From Alisma plantago-aquatica (lineage: Eukaryota > Streptophyta > Magnoliopsida > Alismatales > Alismataceae), in the NCBI GenBank assembly GCA_963693085.1, contig OY856411.1, positions 117,825,267 through 117,889,266 of the forward strand: a stretch of 64,000 nucleotides of DNA, read 5' to 3'. The notes beneath the pieces are model-generated. The model searched no databases. It saw only the letters and a program-made list of their open reading frames with translations, and was not told the origin of the DNA. Shown here piece by piece: positions 23,801 to 35,630 of this stretch. The stretch's first letter is position 1. Each line of letters begins with the position of its first letter. The translations under genes were made by a program, and so were the position numbers.

Positions 23801-24732
23801 TTTCTTCATTTAAGGGTTCAAACATTATCCAAATTAATTAAAATTTTGCAAAAAGTCCAATTAAGGCATGTAGATTCTGATTATTCAATTAAATTTGCCT
23901 TTTGAGAATTTTTAATGTGTTAAATAATCTAAATCCTATTTTATCTTTCCTCATGCATTAATGACTTTAAGATTCTCCAAATTTTATGAAACTTCACCCA
24001 CAAGTCATATTTAATGTGTTGGATATAAATTTACCATCAATTTTACATGTTGGAGTAGTTTGTATAATTATTTAATATTTTAAAGGTTCTACACACTCTC
24101 TCTCTCCCGATTTTATCTTTTGATTAAACATCTTCCAAATTGGATGAAAATTTGCCCAAAGGCTATATTTATTGTGTATATTATGAATCCAAGATTATTT
24201 TCCTCTTTTGGAGTCATTTATTATTTTATTTGATATTTTGGGGAAATATAGATCTTCCCTTTCCAAATTGAATTAAATTAATTATTATTATGTGAATAAT
24301 GTGAAACTTGACTCCTAAGACAATTGGGACCCAAGGAACATGATTATTAAATTAGATTCCACTTTTGGGATTCCTTTTCATTATTTTTTTTTATAATTAA
24401 CATTTATGGCCATTAATATCACATTATTACTTAGGTTATCATATTATTTCACTATTATCATTATTGCTCATCCATTTATGTTCCATAATTTAATATTATC
24501 ACCAAAATAATTATGTGTGATTATAATTCACTATTATCTTGTGTGACATATTTATGTGTCTATTATTGGTCCAAAACTAATGTGAGAACATTAGGTTACA
24601 CTAGGATGATTCATACATGCATTAGCCCATTAGTTAATACTAAAAATCATGTAGGTCTAAAACCTTAACCTTAATTGGCTAAGTCCAAAAGGTCAAAGTT
24701 CTAGGGTAGGGTCTAAGATCTGGTATGTTACA
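20819..24732 (-). mobile_element. 3' LTR of element G
   Basis: 3914 bp, top strand TGTAAGGAGTGG ... GGTATGTTACA. A minus-strand TATA box lies at 23501-23514 (CTATAAATAG), so U3 is about 1.2 kb and the transcribed part about 2.7 kb. Small frames inside it (e.g. 23117-23408) recur in the other LTR with disruptive changes and are not genes. Confidence 0.85.
23501..23514 (-). promoter_or_regulatory. TATA box, element G left LTR
   Basis: Minus strand CTCTATAAATAGAA. The same sequence is at 50641-50654 in the right LTR. Confidence 0.6.
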
Positions 24733-25386
24733 TCACTCGACCCCTTAAAAGGATTTCGTCCTTGAAATCTATTGATCCAAAAATCAAAAACCAACTATTC
24801 TCCACCCCTTAAAAGGTTTCACCTAACAAGTCAATCTAAACAATATTTAGGGTTACCCACATATCTTTTAGTTGTGAATATTTTAAAGATTTATGTTGTT
24901 CATGTATCCAACTAATAAGTCAAAACAAGGTAGGGTTTAGTTTTAGGTCCTCGTGTCTCTAACCTAACAACCCTAAGACCCAAAAAGTCATAGAGCTCAA
25001 AGGGTAGGTACACTACACCTTAACATTATCTCACATATTCTTAGTCACTTCTCCAAACTAGGGTTCGGATTCTATGCCAACTAATTCTAGGGCTTCTCCA
25101 GAAAACTTCACATATCTCTTTATTGTGACTTAGTTCAGGAAATCATCGAGAAAATTCTAGAAATTTTTTGTATATATTGTAGTATAATGAAAATAATCTT
25201 TATTGGTGAAGGACTTTGCCTTGTAAAAAAAACATGCCGGTAAAAATCAATACAAAAACCAAGTCAGAATTTATCCACATCAAAGTCTTATTAACCTATT
25301 ACTTCCTCATAACCTAACTTCATCCTCAAATCAAAACCTCATTGTATCAAAAGATAAAGATCATCATTATAGATCAAAGGATGAAT
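24733..25386 (-). other. Interior of element G, left part, with polypurine tract
   Basis: The minus strand next to the LTR reads CCTTTTAAGGGGTCGAGTGA, a polypurine tract with the AAATCCTTTTAAGGGG context found at the 3' end of chromovirus pol regions. The rest has no coding frame. Confidence 0.6.
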
Positions 25387-25391
25387 ATCTC

Positions 25392-26688
25392 TGGTGTGTT
25401 TCCCACCAAGGCTACACACTAGCCAACTATAGGTGGCTAGATGAAACCCTAAGGTAGGACACACGTGTGGATCTTTCAAAATTTATATTAACCCTAACAC
25501 AGTCGATCACAAAATCAAATAGGTCACCCGCAAGCGCACTGGGAACTATTGTAGCATAGGTGAAGGGCAAGCGTAGGAGTCGATCCTCAGGGATAGAGGG
25601 GGCACAAGAGCTAGCCTAGCATTGGCTACGTTCCTAATGTGGAGACTAGGGTTGAAGGGTTTAAAAGGTTTTGGTTGGTTGTTAAACTAGGTGAATAAGA
25701 AAGTAAATGCAATTATGAAATCTAAGTCATCACAACCCTAAATTAACCTAAACAAGCAAGTCTAAGTAATTAGATTGAGCAAAAATCTAAACAAGAGCAA
25801 GAGTTAGCTACATTACACTAATAGATCAATTTAGTAACTAAGAACTAAGTTAACCACTAGAGAGAATAAGATCCTAAGTTAACACTAAAGAACAAGATTA
25901 AGAAATTAACTAGATTACACTAAAGCAACTAAACTAGATTAGCATAAACAAGCTAAGAAGGCAAAGTGGATTTTAAGTAGTGAGATTAGGTAGGTGGGTC
26001 ATTTGGGGATGTGGTTTGATATTAGTCGGGGGATCTCAAAATAGCAAGTAATTATCTCAATTCTGTCTAGATTACAAAACTAAACAACAAGGAAAGTGCT
26101 ATTAGAATGTACCCTATACTACTAGTTGGAGGACTAGGGTTAAGTGTAATTATAGTAGGACTTGTCAAGTCTAGGTCTCTAGGGTAAGTGGCATTAGGAC
26201 AATTGAGAGCCAAGGGTATAAATGGTAGTAGATATGAGGGTCTTTCATCTCATGCCACTAGCCATCTAGCCTTTAGAAAGCTCTAGGCAATTGCACTAAT
26301 CACACGTACACTAGACACTTAGATCTCACACTCACTTGTAGAAGGAGGAATAAGAATGTAGGAACAAAGGAGTATAGCTTGGGATCCACTAATTGGACCT
26401 AGGAGCCATTCCTAAGATTGACCACATACAATCCAATTCCTCCTAAAAGCTAAGTGTCATCAAACATCTCAAAGCAAGCAATCCATGGTATAAGCACAAA
26501 CCACATGCAATAAAATAGAAAATGAGATAGAAGCAAGAATCAATCATCATATATAGAAATTATGTTCATTACAAGCTATTTCCCCCCAACATGGTATCAA
26601 AGTCACATTTTAACCCCAAACAGCCCACCACTAGGGGCTTAGCTAGACAAGATCAAAGAAATAGAAAAAGAAAGGGGAAGAAGGGGGT
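25392..26688 (-). mobile_element. Truncated 3' LTR of element F (U5 and part of the leader only)
   Basis: Matches the 5' LTR from its inner edge (TGGTGTGTTTCCCACC) to GAAGAAGGGGGT at 26688 (compare 42346-42357), then homology stops. The TATA box, U3 and polypurine tract are missing. The sequence instead passes into the ATHILA-type ORF. Confidence 0.85.
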
Positions 26689-26718
26689 GATCATATCTCA
26701 AAGCAAGTGCGATTGAGG

Positions 26719-28022
26719 TTACAACCCCCCCCCCCTAACAAAAGGTGTTTTACTCTTGGAGGGTATGGACCTCATATGATCAATTAGCAGTAATCCAAGG
26801 TCTATATACCGCTTATGGTGCATTGCTATCATGACAAACATATCCTTCTGAAAAATTGAGCCTTGATTATCATACATGCCTACAATTGTGTTTGCCAAGA
26901 CCTTTTGCACATAGCAGAATAGGGGGTTGCTTATGGCTGAGGTTTTTGACCTCCCTGCATAGTAATCCTTGCTCCCTGTCAAGAGGTTCCAGAAGTGTAC
27001 ATAGTTGAAATCTACCTCTTTCTCTAGCAGTCTGTCATTCATTTTATCGGCCTCTTCAGGATTGGCAGCAAATACACCATTCAGATCAACTGTCACGAGA
27101 GTATGCATGTTGCCTAACATGGAAAATTTGATAGCGTCATTTCCTCTCACCTTTGTCTTCTCAAGAGTGGTGAAGAATTCTTGCATCAATGTCGTGTAGC
27201 TAGCTTGGATGTTTGTGAAAAGAATATCCCATAGCCCCATTTTCTTCATACCTTCTTCTACGACCACCTTGATTCTGAGTTCCTCAATATCGTTCTTACA
27301 TCCATACCTTGTGGTGACGATTCGTCTTGTCATGGATTCTGGGTATGTGAGTGCAATATTCATGTGCCTATGTCCTCTACCATATGACACTTCAATGGGG
27401 GCCTTGCCTAAGGCCTTCAACATATCCTCCTCCAATTAAGCCAGAATGTCCTCTGCCTCAGCTGACAAATGCATTTCCTCATCTTTACTGTCTTCCTCCT
27501 CCTCATCGAACATGTACAATTGGAACCCTGAACTCATATCAATATGTATTGGCACCCGTTGTTCGGGGTACCACTGTGTGAATTGCTCTTCATCTGGATG
27601 CAATTGTTGCCTAGGTTGTGGCTGCTCTCTATGCTCCACTGCCATGTGAGATGTTGAACGGCGTGATGGAGTGGGTTTTGGTAGGAGCTTTGATGAGGAC
27701 GGTGCTACTTTTGATTTATGGCTTCTTTTGGCAACCACCATCTTAGCCTCATCTATGAATTGTCCATCTTCTCCTCAGACTCCTCCTCCTCCTCTCCCCA
27801 ATACATCTCATCGGTAATATGGTGGCTATCGGATGATCGTGTGTGAGATGAATGCACAGACATCGGTCGGGGAAGCGATTGGGTGATGGAATTTGATGGT
27901 GAAGGGGTGTGGGAAGGCATGGAGACTTGGGAGGAGGCTCTTTTGGTGTGAGCCTTGCCTCTGATAATTACATCAAGGCTCTTTTGAGCCCCCTTCTTCA
28001 CTGCCTTGGTGATCCCCTTCAT
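26719..28022 (-). pseudogene. ATHILA ORF-1-like protein of element F, 3' end deleted
   Basis: Accessory protein of unknown role carried by Athila retrotransposons. From 28022 it begins MKGITKAVKKGAQKSLDVII, then a Ser/Pro/His-rich segment and an acidic run. A one-base frameshift lies near 27770. The frame continues in 27436-27741, has one TAA at 27436-27438 (CAA to TAA would explain it) and runs on in 26719-27435. The C-terminal domain shows the family pattern: MGLWDILFTNIQASYTTLMQ, VHFWNLLTGSKDYYAGRSKT, SNPLFCYVQKVLANTIVG, then a KDMFVMIAMHHKR block. The FW..LTG....RSK.S.I.NP spacing supports the ATHILA ORF-1 family (PF03078) from memory. The frame ends next to a C13 run (about 26727-26739) at the junction with the truncated LTR. 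Confirm by profile search. Confidence 0.7.
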
Positions 28023-28439
28023 TTTGTCGAGGTGGATGAGGTGGTAGGGTTGTAGAAAATGAATTTTTGGGTAGATGATGAAATGGTGGTGGATTGAGGG
28101 GTGGAATGGAATGATATGGAGGTTTAGATGGTGGGTGAATGATTAGGTTTCGATTTGGAAGAGAAATGGAGGTTTTGGTGGAGGTTTTAGGTGGGGATGG
28201 CTGTAAGGAGGAATGGAGGAGAAAGTGGTGATGGAGGGTGTATTAATGGATGATTTTGTGTGGAAATGGAAGGGGAATGGTAGGGGTGATTGGGGATGAT
28301 TGGTGGTGGTTTGGAGGCAATTTGGGGGCTTGGAGGAGCTGCAGTCGTGGGAGTGTCACCATGGCCGTTGTCTTGTGAAATGAAGTGATACAATGGGGGG
28401 TCAGGTTGAAGATGGACTTAAGTTATATTTATTTGTAGG
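28023..28439. other. Leader of the ATHILA-type ORF, non-coding
   Basis: G/T-rich on the top strand; no convincing gene. On the minus strand it would be upstream of the ORF at 28022. Confidence 0.4.
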
Positions 28440-28870
28440 TTCGAGTCATTCCACGGATGTGGCGAGTGGCCATGGTTGTGGTCAGGGTTTGGTAGCACAG
28501 CCATAGTGGGGTGCCACAGTCGTGTTGTCGATGAAGAAAGTTCCCACCCGACCTTACCACGATCGTGGTTAAGTGCCACAATTGTGTCCATCCATCTTTG
28601 CCACGGCCGTCTGGTGTGCCATGGTCGTGGCCATCCAGCCAAAAACTCTGAATTCTTTGGCATCTTTGACACAAAAAAGACATGACCCGTGGCCAACTGT
28701 TCTTGACGCGGCCGTGGCTGTTGGCCACAACCGTGGCCATTCATGCATGAACTTGGCCAAAAATCCTGACTTATTTGGTTCCTTTAACAAATAAAAGACA
28801 CGACCCGTGGCCTTGGGCCACGACCATTTTGGGCAACTACTGTCATGACCGTGGTCGAGCTCCACAGACA
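28440..28870. repeat. GCCACGACCGTGGCC-type palindromic array inside element F
   Basis: About fourteen copies of palindromic words such as GCCACAACCGTGGCC, CACGGCCGTC and CCACGATCGTGG, spaced 15-40 bp. The same motif type occurs in the U3 of the F LTR (42705-43215), but here it lies between protease and the ATHILA-type ORF. Overlapping open frames on both strands are shadows of this palindromic composition. Confidence 0.7.
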
Positions 28871-29361
28871 TAGTGGGGTCATTCCTTCAACTTTTCAACT
28901 CAAATTCAACCACTTTGTTTTTCTTTGATATTTCACCACAAATTGACCTTAGTGGCCATGATTCACCTTTGATTCCTTTCTCTCTAGTACCTACCACCTT
29001 CCATATCATCAAAACTCAAAGAAAACTATTAAACACATGTGTGTGTATTTTGTGGTAAATAAAACAAAAGTATCAAAAAGAGAAGGTTGGGTGAAAAAGC
29101 TCCCAAACCTAGGTGAGTTGCCACCCACTAGCGCTAAATTTTATGCCTTCAGCCAGGCTTATTGCTCTTTTCACTAAGTGTTGACACCCACGGTGTCTTC
29201 CTTCTCTTCTACATTGATCCTTTCTAGAGTTTTGATGACATGGGCTTCATCCCAAGGAGTGTATATCTGATGGAAGTATGGACTTGATTTCCACATCTCT
29301 AAGGATAATAGTAGCCTAGACCATCGCTGAAGTCTTCATTACCCAACTTGTACCTTTCCTC
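28871..29361 (-). other. Post-protease non-coding block of element F
   Basis: The minus strand contains TTTAGCGCTAGTGGGTGGCA (about 29122-29141), which resembles the GCGCT...GGGAGGCAACCCA block found after the coding region of Athila elements. No gene. Confidence 0.55.
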
Positions 29362-29919
29362 CTAAGTGAATATAAAGAAATCAAACTTTTTCCTTTTATA
29401 AGTGACCGTCAGAGTGCTCATACACACATTGATTTCTACACCCACGGTGGACAAGAAGGGTCTCCCCAATATGAGGTATTCTTTTCCATCAATAGGTATG
29501 ACGTCCACAATCAAAAAATTGGTCACATATGCAATGTCTATCCTTTGATCCATTGCTACTATTGTGTTTTGTAATATCCCCAAGGGCTTCCTCTTAGTTC
29601 CATCACCCAAGACAAGGAAACAATCCATCAGTTCCATTTTATTGAGGCCAAGTCATAGATACATGCTCCATGGCATGATACTTGTCCATGCGCCTAAATC
29701 AAGGAGAGAGTGCTCAACGGGTTGTATACCGATGTAGTAGGTAATGACAGGAGCCCCCGGATCGTCCCTTTTGTCTGGAAAGCCAAGATTGAAGATGAAA
29801 TTCACTGATTTTGTAGCAATGGTTTCTTTGGGCGGTAATATCACTAGTTTTCTCTTCCCCGTGCAAACATCTTTCACCAATGAAAAGAATGCTTTGATGC
29901 CTGCCGTTCCTTGCTTCAA
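29362..29919 (-). pseudogene. Aspartic protease of element F
   Basis: Two minus-strand frames separated by a stop or frameshift near 29640-29653. The first (29653-29919) ends with HSLLDLGAWTSIMPWSMYL, the active-site loop in its Athila form D-L-G-A. The second (29362-29637) carries the C-terminal half with DCFLVLGDGTKRKPLGIL and YLILGRPFLSTVGVEINV, the ILGRPFL signature of retropepsin-like domains in Athila. It would process Gag if its partners existed. No RT follows. The active-site loop has a bulky Trp where Ser/Asn is usual, another sign of decay. Confidence 0.75.
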
Positions 29920-30439
29920 GGATCCCAGGAGATTCGTGATAATTATGCCCTTTTCTTGGAGGGAGGGACCTTCTAAAGTCTCATGGATTTGCCCCCCCCC
30001 CCAATTGCATCAAACATTTCTGCAGCACTTTGTGGGCCTTTAGGAGGTATGCTGGTGATTCTCGTGTCATGAGGAGGTTTTGGCTCCCAACAAGGTATTG
30101 CATCAAGTGTTGCTAAGTCAATGACATGTGGGGCAGTGAATGTGATCTTGTCACAAACAGATGGAAGAATCAAATCTCTTGCATTTTCATCGCTTCCAAG
30201 AGAGGGTGGGACAGCTGAGGGTGATTCTACATCCACACTGGGAATAGTAGAAACTTGCGTGCACTTGGCATTTTAAATCAGTAGTTGAGTAGCAGATTCT
30301 TTGGCACTTTTGTGATCTTTGATATACCCTTCTAGCATCGAGCCTTTATCATCAACTTCAATCACTTTCTTTTCCATTTTCTCAAACCTTTGAGCATCTT
30401 CTCTCCCCCATATGACAGACACCATATTCACTTGTTCAC
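29920..30439 (-). pseudogene. Gag-protease linker region of element F
   Basis: Acidic, low-complexity linker with stops, homologous in position and style to 17500-18000 of element D (compare VNMVSVIWG there with the CCCCCATATGACAGACACCA stretch at about 30404-30423). A C11 run at about 29993-30003 breaks the frame. Confidence 0.5.
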
Positions 30440-31893
30440 GGGAAGGGGGAGGGGCTTGTGAAGATGGATGTGGTGGCGGTCTTTGATGATGTGAGTTAGG
30501 ATTTTAGAGTATGCAAGTTGGTTGTTGAGGAGGTTGTTGTGGAGGTGGTGGTAGATAGGTATGTGAAGGCTGTGGGGGTATTCATAGTTGAATGGGGGTT
30601 GGTGAGGTGGTGGATCATATGGGTGTGGTGGTCCTTGATATTGGAGGAGCGGGGGTGCTTGGCCTTACAATGTGATGTATGCACCTTGAGTAGTGTTCAC
30701 ATACCCACCATCATTGTTCAGATTTGTCATTGGTTGAGATGGGAGTCTTCCTTCTTCACGGCAGGCAAGTGAGATTGAGATTTGATCAAGCCTTTGTTCA
30801 AGGCAGCTAATATTTTGCCCTTGTGAGGACACCTCTTTCTTTACCTCATCCAAATTTCTCAACCTCCCAAGCACTTCATCTTCAAATTTAGAGTTATACC
30901 ATGGCCTTGGCTGCCCTTTCCCTTGACAATCTTCATTTTGTTGTTTTTATGAGAAATTGGGATGGTTCCTCCACTCGGGAGTGTAAGTGTTGGACATGGG
31001 GCCTTGATTGTTTCGGTTCCCAAAAGAGTGCAAGACATGAACTTCTTCATCTAAAGAATCAATTGTCATGGTGGATTGACTAGAAGAGCCACTAGCTTGG
31101 TTCTTCATCATATTCATCATGTCCTCCATCATCTTCATCATGTCGGGGTTGGCAACGTTGCGGGATGGAGCTACAAAAGGAGGTGGAGGGGTATAGTTTC
31201 AGCCGCAATGTTCCCCTTTTGTAGAAACTCGATGGTGGGAATTCTCAGCAAGGTGCTCGAACAATGGCCATGACTCCTCGGGTGGCTTCACCATGAAAGT
31301 TCCTCCACATGATGAGTCCACATTGTTCTGGATCAACTCTTCAAGTCCGGTGTAGAAGGCTTGAACTAGTTGCCACAATGGAACTTCATGGTGGGGGTAG
31401 TCGCGGAGGAGCTTTTGGAACCTCTCCCATGCCTCGCGGAAGGGTTCATTCTCTTTCTGGGCAAAGGAGGTGATACATCTTCTCATGTAGGTTAACTTAG
31501 CAATCGGGAAGAACTTTTTGAGGAACTCATTCTTGACGTCATTCCAAGTTACCAACTCTGGCTTCGAAATGTACCACTCTTTAGCTTTTTCTTTTAGGGA
31601 GAATGGGAAGAGAGTTCTCTGGATGGAGTCATCGATAGCAGTGGGCCTACGCAAAGTGGAGCACGTCTCAAGGAATGCATCGATGTGATGGTAGGGATTC
31701 TCATTATCCATCCCATAGTAGGGGGAAGGAGTCCAAGGAGTGCGAGTGTAATGGAGAAATGTTGACCCGACATTTGGTCAACTAGGGTGGCAATGGGAGA
31801 ATTGTAGTTCCCTAGGGTGAAATACTCGTGGAGTGGGCGGTTGGGCTGCGTTGGAGGTTGTTGAGCATTCACATGAGGGTTTTTATTTGCCAT
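30440..31893 (-). pseudogene. Gag of element F
   Basis: Start ATG at 31891-31893 (MANKNPHVNAQQ), chosen because it precedes RPLHEYFTLGNYNSPIATLV, also seen in C gag. After a frame change the main domain (31199-31711) reads MDNENPYHHIDAFLETC, LFPFSLKEKAKEWYISKPEL, NEFLKKFFPIAKLTYMRRCI, EAWERFQKLLRDYPHHEVP: a retrotransposon-gag domain. Next come a Met-rich segment (MMKMMEDMMNMMKNQASGSS), PEWRNHPNFS, a coiled-coil-like KKEVSSQGQNISCLEQRLDQ and a Pro/His-rich tail. Stops at about 31198, 30950 and 30665 interrupt it. No zinc knuckle. The primer site is 254 bp upstream. Confidence 0.8.
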
Positions 31894-32146
31894 CTCAGCT
31901 TCTCGGTGTTGGTTGCGATGACTTTGGCATCTCCTCCTACATATCTCAGGGTCATACAACACCAAGTCGGTACAAGTAGAGCGCGTGTGGATCATGCACA
32001 ACTTTCACTTGCACAATACACAAACAAGCAACAAGAAGCCAATTTAGAATGACAATATGCAAAAGTGAACAAAGAATAAAGAATAGCAATGATGAGGGAA
32101 AAAGGAAAGGCTAATCTACACTAACTAGCTAGGTCGAGCGCCTCTA

Positions 32147-32164
32147 TGCCCGACAACGGTGCCA
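32147..32164 (-). other. Primer binding site, element F
   Basis: Minus strand TGGCACCGTTGTCGGGCA, the Athila tRNA-Asp-type site with a few changes, 7 nt from the LTR edge at 32172. Confidence 0.75.
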
Positions 32165-32171
32165 GAAAGCT

Positions 32172-32398
32172 TGGTGTGTTTCCCACCATGGCTACACACT
32201 AGCCAACTAGAGGTGGCTAGATGCAACCATAAGGGAGGACACACATGTGGATCTTTTGAAATGTATATTAACCCTAACACAGTTGATCACAAAATCAAAT
32301 AGGTCACCCGCAAGTGCATGGGGCACTATTGTAGCATAGGTGAAGGGCAAGCGTAGGGGTCGGGGACAGAGTGGGCACTAGAGCTAGGCCAAAGTTTG
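32172..32398 (-). mobile_element. 5' LTR of element F, inner segment (left of H)
   Basis: 227 bp matching the left LTR from 25392. It is interrupted by element H after GTTTG (32394-32398) and resumes at 41363 with CTACATTCCTAATGTGGAG. Confidence 0.85.
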
Positions 32399-35300
32399 TG
32401 TAACGAACCACACTTTTGAGTGTCTAAAAGACCTTAAAGTCGCAGATCGTTAATCTTAACTTCCAGGATCAGATTCATGAAATAATACAAAATAGTAAAC
32501 AATTTCCATTAATGATCAAATATTTACATGTTTAGATAAAAAGCTCATCTAAGGAGTTACATAACTTTTAAACAGAATTAACTTTTACATGTGTGAAGAT
32601 AAACCATTAAAACTAAACCTTCATGATTAAACTATAGTATCTTCAACATCTTTATTTGTACCCTCATGTCCACGAGTCAAGCATATCTGATACCTAAAAC
32701 GCTGATAAACAAATACGCGATCAGTATATTTCTATATTGGTATGTGGGTTCAAACAATAATCACAAGTACAGATATAAGCAAACATCTTTCTCTTGAATA
32801 TAAACTCATTTTCATATTCTAACCCTTATCTGGTCCACTACCTCAGGTGTAATCACTGTCCCTCTGGGGATCGTGTGCATTACCCTTAAGATCAGTCTGA
32901 CCCAGGGTTCAGAATGTAGTTATTTACTTTACATGATACTTGTATGAACTTTATAGCTTGCAAGAGCTAAATAAACAAGCAAGCAATTTATTTGTCGTTC
33001 AATCTCATCGAGAAAACATCGGCAATCTTGGAATCTGATACATGTATTCATAAGCGTAACCACGTATCTTATGCCATGCCGAAATCATGCATAACATCAT
33101 ATGTACTTTAATAGTGCATCCAAACATCCAAGCAGTAAAGCGTGTAATCAACAAGGTATCTGAAACAAATCATACTACATATGTGTCACCACATATTCTC
33201 ATTACATATACGACTCTAGATTCTCTCCTAAACTAGGGTTTAGGGTTATCTCATGTTTAGAGTACGGATAAGGGTTACAAACCCTAACTCCTCACGTTAT
33301 GGTTTCTAAGATTACGAATTTCATTATGCATATTAGGTGAAACCCTAATCATCAAATTAAGCAAATTAAACTACTCGTGACACTTAAATCATATTACTAA
33401 CATTATCATCATAGCAAGATGTCCACATTGGTTTCAACACCCTAAATCAGCATGAATAAAATTATTAATCCAGGATTGTCAAACATTCATCATTACCAGG
33501 GATTTACTCATTTTACATGTCTAGATCAGGTATTATCGCAACCTAAATGAGTCTATAAATTAAGCATCTGATTAAAGTAGATCTAGGTTCCCCCTTTTCA
33601 TTAAACACATTAGGACATGTATTGTATATACTTTTGGAACAGGAAGTATATTTAGATGTTGATTACATTTTCTTTGGATTCCTCTCATTTTTCTAAGCAA
33701 TTTGATATATAATTTCTTTTTATTTGGACACTCCTAGCAATTTCTACAAATTAAGAAAAATATAACCATTATACCTTGAATCTGGGCCACATGGCGAGGG
33801 CCCATTGGTCAGTGCCATCCATTATCCAAAGATGCAGTTTGCTACCCAATTCTTTCCTGGACCCGCCGTTCTGACTACTTTAGCCAGGTTCCCATCTCCG
33901 TGCCTTGCTTACGTACGGGGTCTTCCCCCCAGCGCGATGCTGCCGCAGACGCAACCGCAGCCGCCACCTCTCCATCCCGAACGTAGAGGAGAACACCTCG
34001 TTGATCATCTAGCCTCCCAAACTCTACTGGAGCTTCTTACTACATCTCCATTTCCATCCTCAAGGTCAAGCTAGCCCTTCTTCACCTCCTTCCTTTCTCA
34101 CGCCCTCACGCAGAGTGTGTATGCCGCGGCAGAATCGGTGTTGCCGACCTTCCGTCCAACATCTTCACTGCCCCCACTTGCAAACTCCGCCTAATACCTC
34201 CACCATCATGGAGACACAGGCACATCTACTAGGTGTTCAGCCATCTGCTCCCCACTTGAATCCACAAGATACCACGGCGCCCTGACCGCTGGTTCCATGG
34301 GTTGCGTCGACTACAGCGACGTGCTAAGGAATTCAGTTCGCCAGCCTCCCCCACCACCACGTCTGCCCTCCGATTCGTGATCTCGTCTTGTACCAATACC
34401 CCCCAGCGGTGCAGACCTAAGGTAGTTGGTGAACATGCTACCATGGCCATCACCCATGTTGTCGATGGCAGATTTCTAGCAGCATCATCGTCTTTCATAG
34501 GGAGGCCACTGTACAGTGGTCGGAAAACACTGATGTGTTGCTCCCACTCCGACCTATGGTCACGATTATTGGGAATGTAAGAGACATTGGTTTAGAAGAG
34601 GGGGAAAGTGCTGGATGTGAGTATATTAATGAGGCATATGCATTGTTGCGTGTTTACTCATGGAGGAGCATGGGTACGCGAGGAAGAAGACACCCTCTCC
34701 AATCGGGTTGAACGCTACACTATATATTTATATATACACACAGTGATCTAAAAACATATTGTTGATCTATTCTTTCAGTCGAAAAGTTCCCATCTTAAAA
34801 CATCGTAACTTGCTAAATAAAATATGCCCTTATTTTCTTGCCATATATACGGTCAAGGTATCCCCTTTTTTCCTTGCCTTTTATTGGCCTCCTTGCCAAG
34901 AATATGAAAAACTGGCCTCTCAAAGATTTCATTTTGTTTTCCTTCTATGGTTCTCTCTCTCGTATGGTCATGGTCAAACATTTATGGAAAAGCTATACAT
35001 GGTTGCTCAAAGAATACATTTAGGAAATTCCTAATATTGTAATTCACATATCCATGACTTCATTGCCATTTTTTTCTCGATTGACACACAAAAAGTTATA
35101 ATGGAAACTATACAAATATATGACACATTATTGATATTCTTTTATCTCTCTCCTTGGTATATACTAAAAACCAAATATCCTTATTTCATGGCAACTCAAT
35201 AAAAACTTGCTCTTTTGCATACCATTATTCCATGGAATCTCCCAAATTTCTAGAATTCTCCTTCTTTCCCTTATTATTTTCAAGCGTATAAAGGATAAAT

Positions 35301-35610
35301 TGAAACATTCATGTTTGATGCCTCAAACATGGGTTTGCCAAACTTAGCTAGATAATTATCCCTTAATTATCTAAAATGCCATGTATTACATTTTCCTTTG
35401 AGAACATGCCAATTATTTTATTTATTATATCAAACAAACATTATTATTTAATCATGTATGAAGTCTTTTTATTTAACATGTGCCACAAGCACCCATGCCA
35501 CACAGGTGATCCCCCTGGATGTTCCATCAATATTACCTTTGAGGAAAATATTTATCAAAACATGCTTTACATTTATATTATTCAAATTTATCAAAATTTA
35601 GGATATTACA
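32399..35610 (-). mobile_element. 3' LTR of element H
   Basis: Direct repeat of 38147-41357. Minus-strand TATA (TATATATAAATATATA) at 34721-34736 puts U3 at about 0.9 kb and the transcribed part at about 2.3 kb. A GC-rich block (33780-34580) lies in the transcribed part. Confidence 0.9.
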
Positions 35611-35630
35611 TTCACCCCTCCTTAAAAGGA
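35611..35630 (-). other. Polypurine tract of element H
   Basis: Minus strand TCCTTTTAAGGAGGGGTGAA, directly before the 3' LTR. Its AATTCCTTTTAAGGAGGGG context is the chromovirus type, as in element G. Confidence 0.75.

Noticed and set aside
26727..26739. C13 run as a programmed frameshift site
   Set aside because: It lies at the end of a truncated pseudogene next to a deletion junction; slippage or sequencing error is simpler.
28418..28871. Several overlapping frames on both strands rich in Trp, His and Arg
   Set aside because: Products of a palindromic motif array, which keeps both strands open by composition.
33805..34074. Plus-strand open frame repeated at 39553-39759, and frames 34302-34580 / 39980-40327
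   Set aside because: They lie in the LTRs of H on the strand opposite to transcription, differ in length between copies because of an indel, and show no domain.
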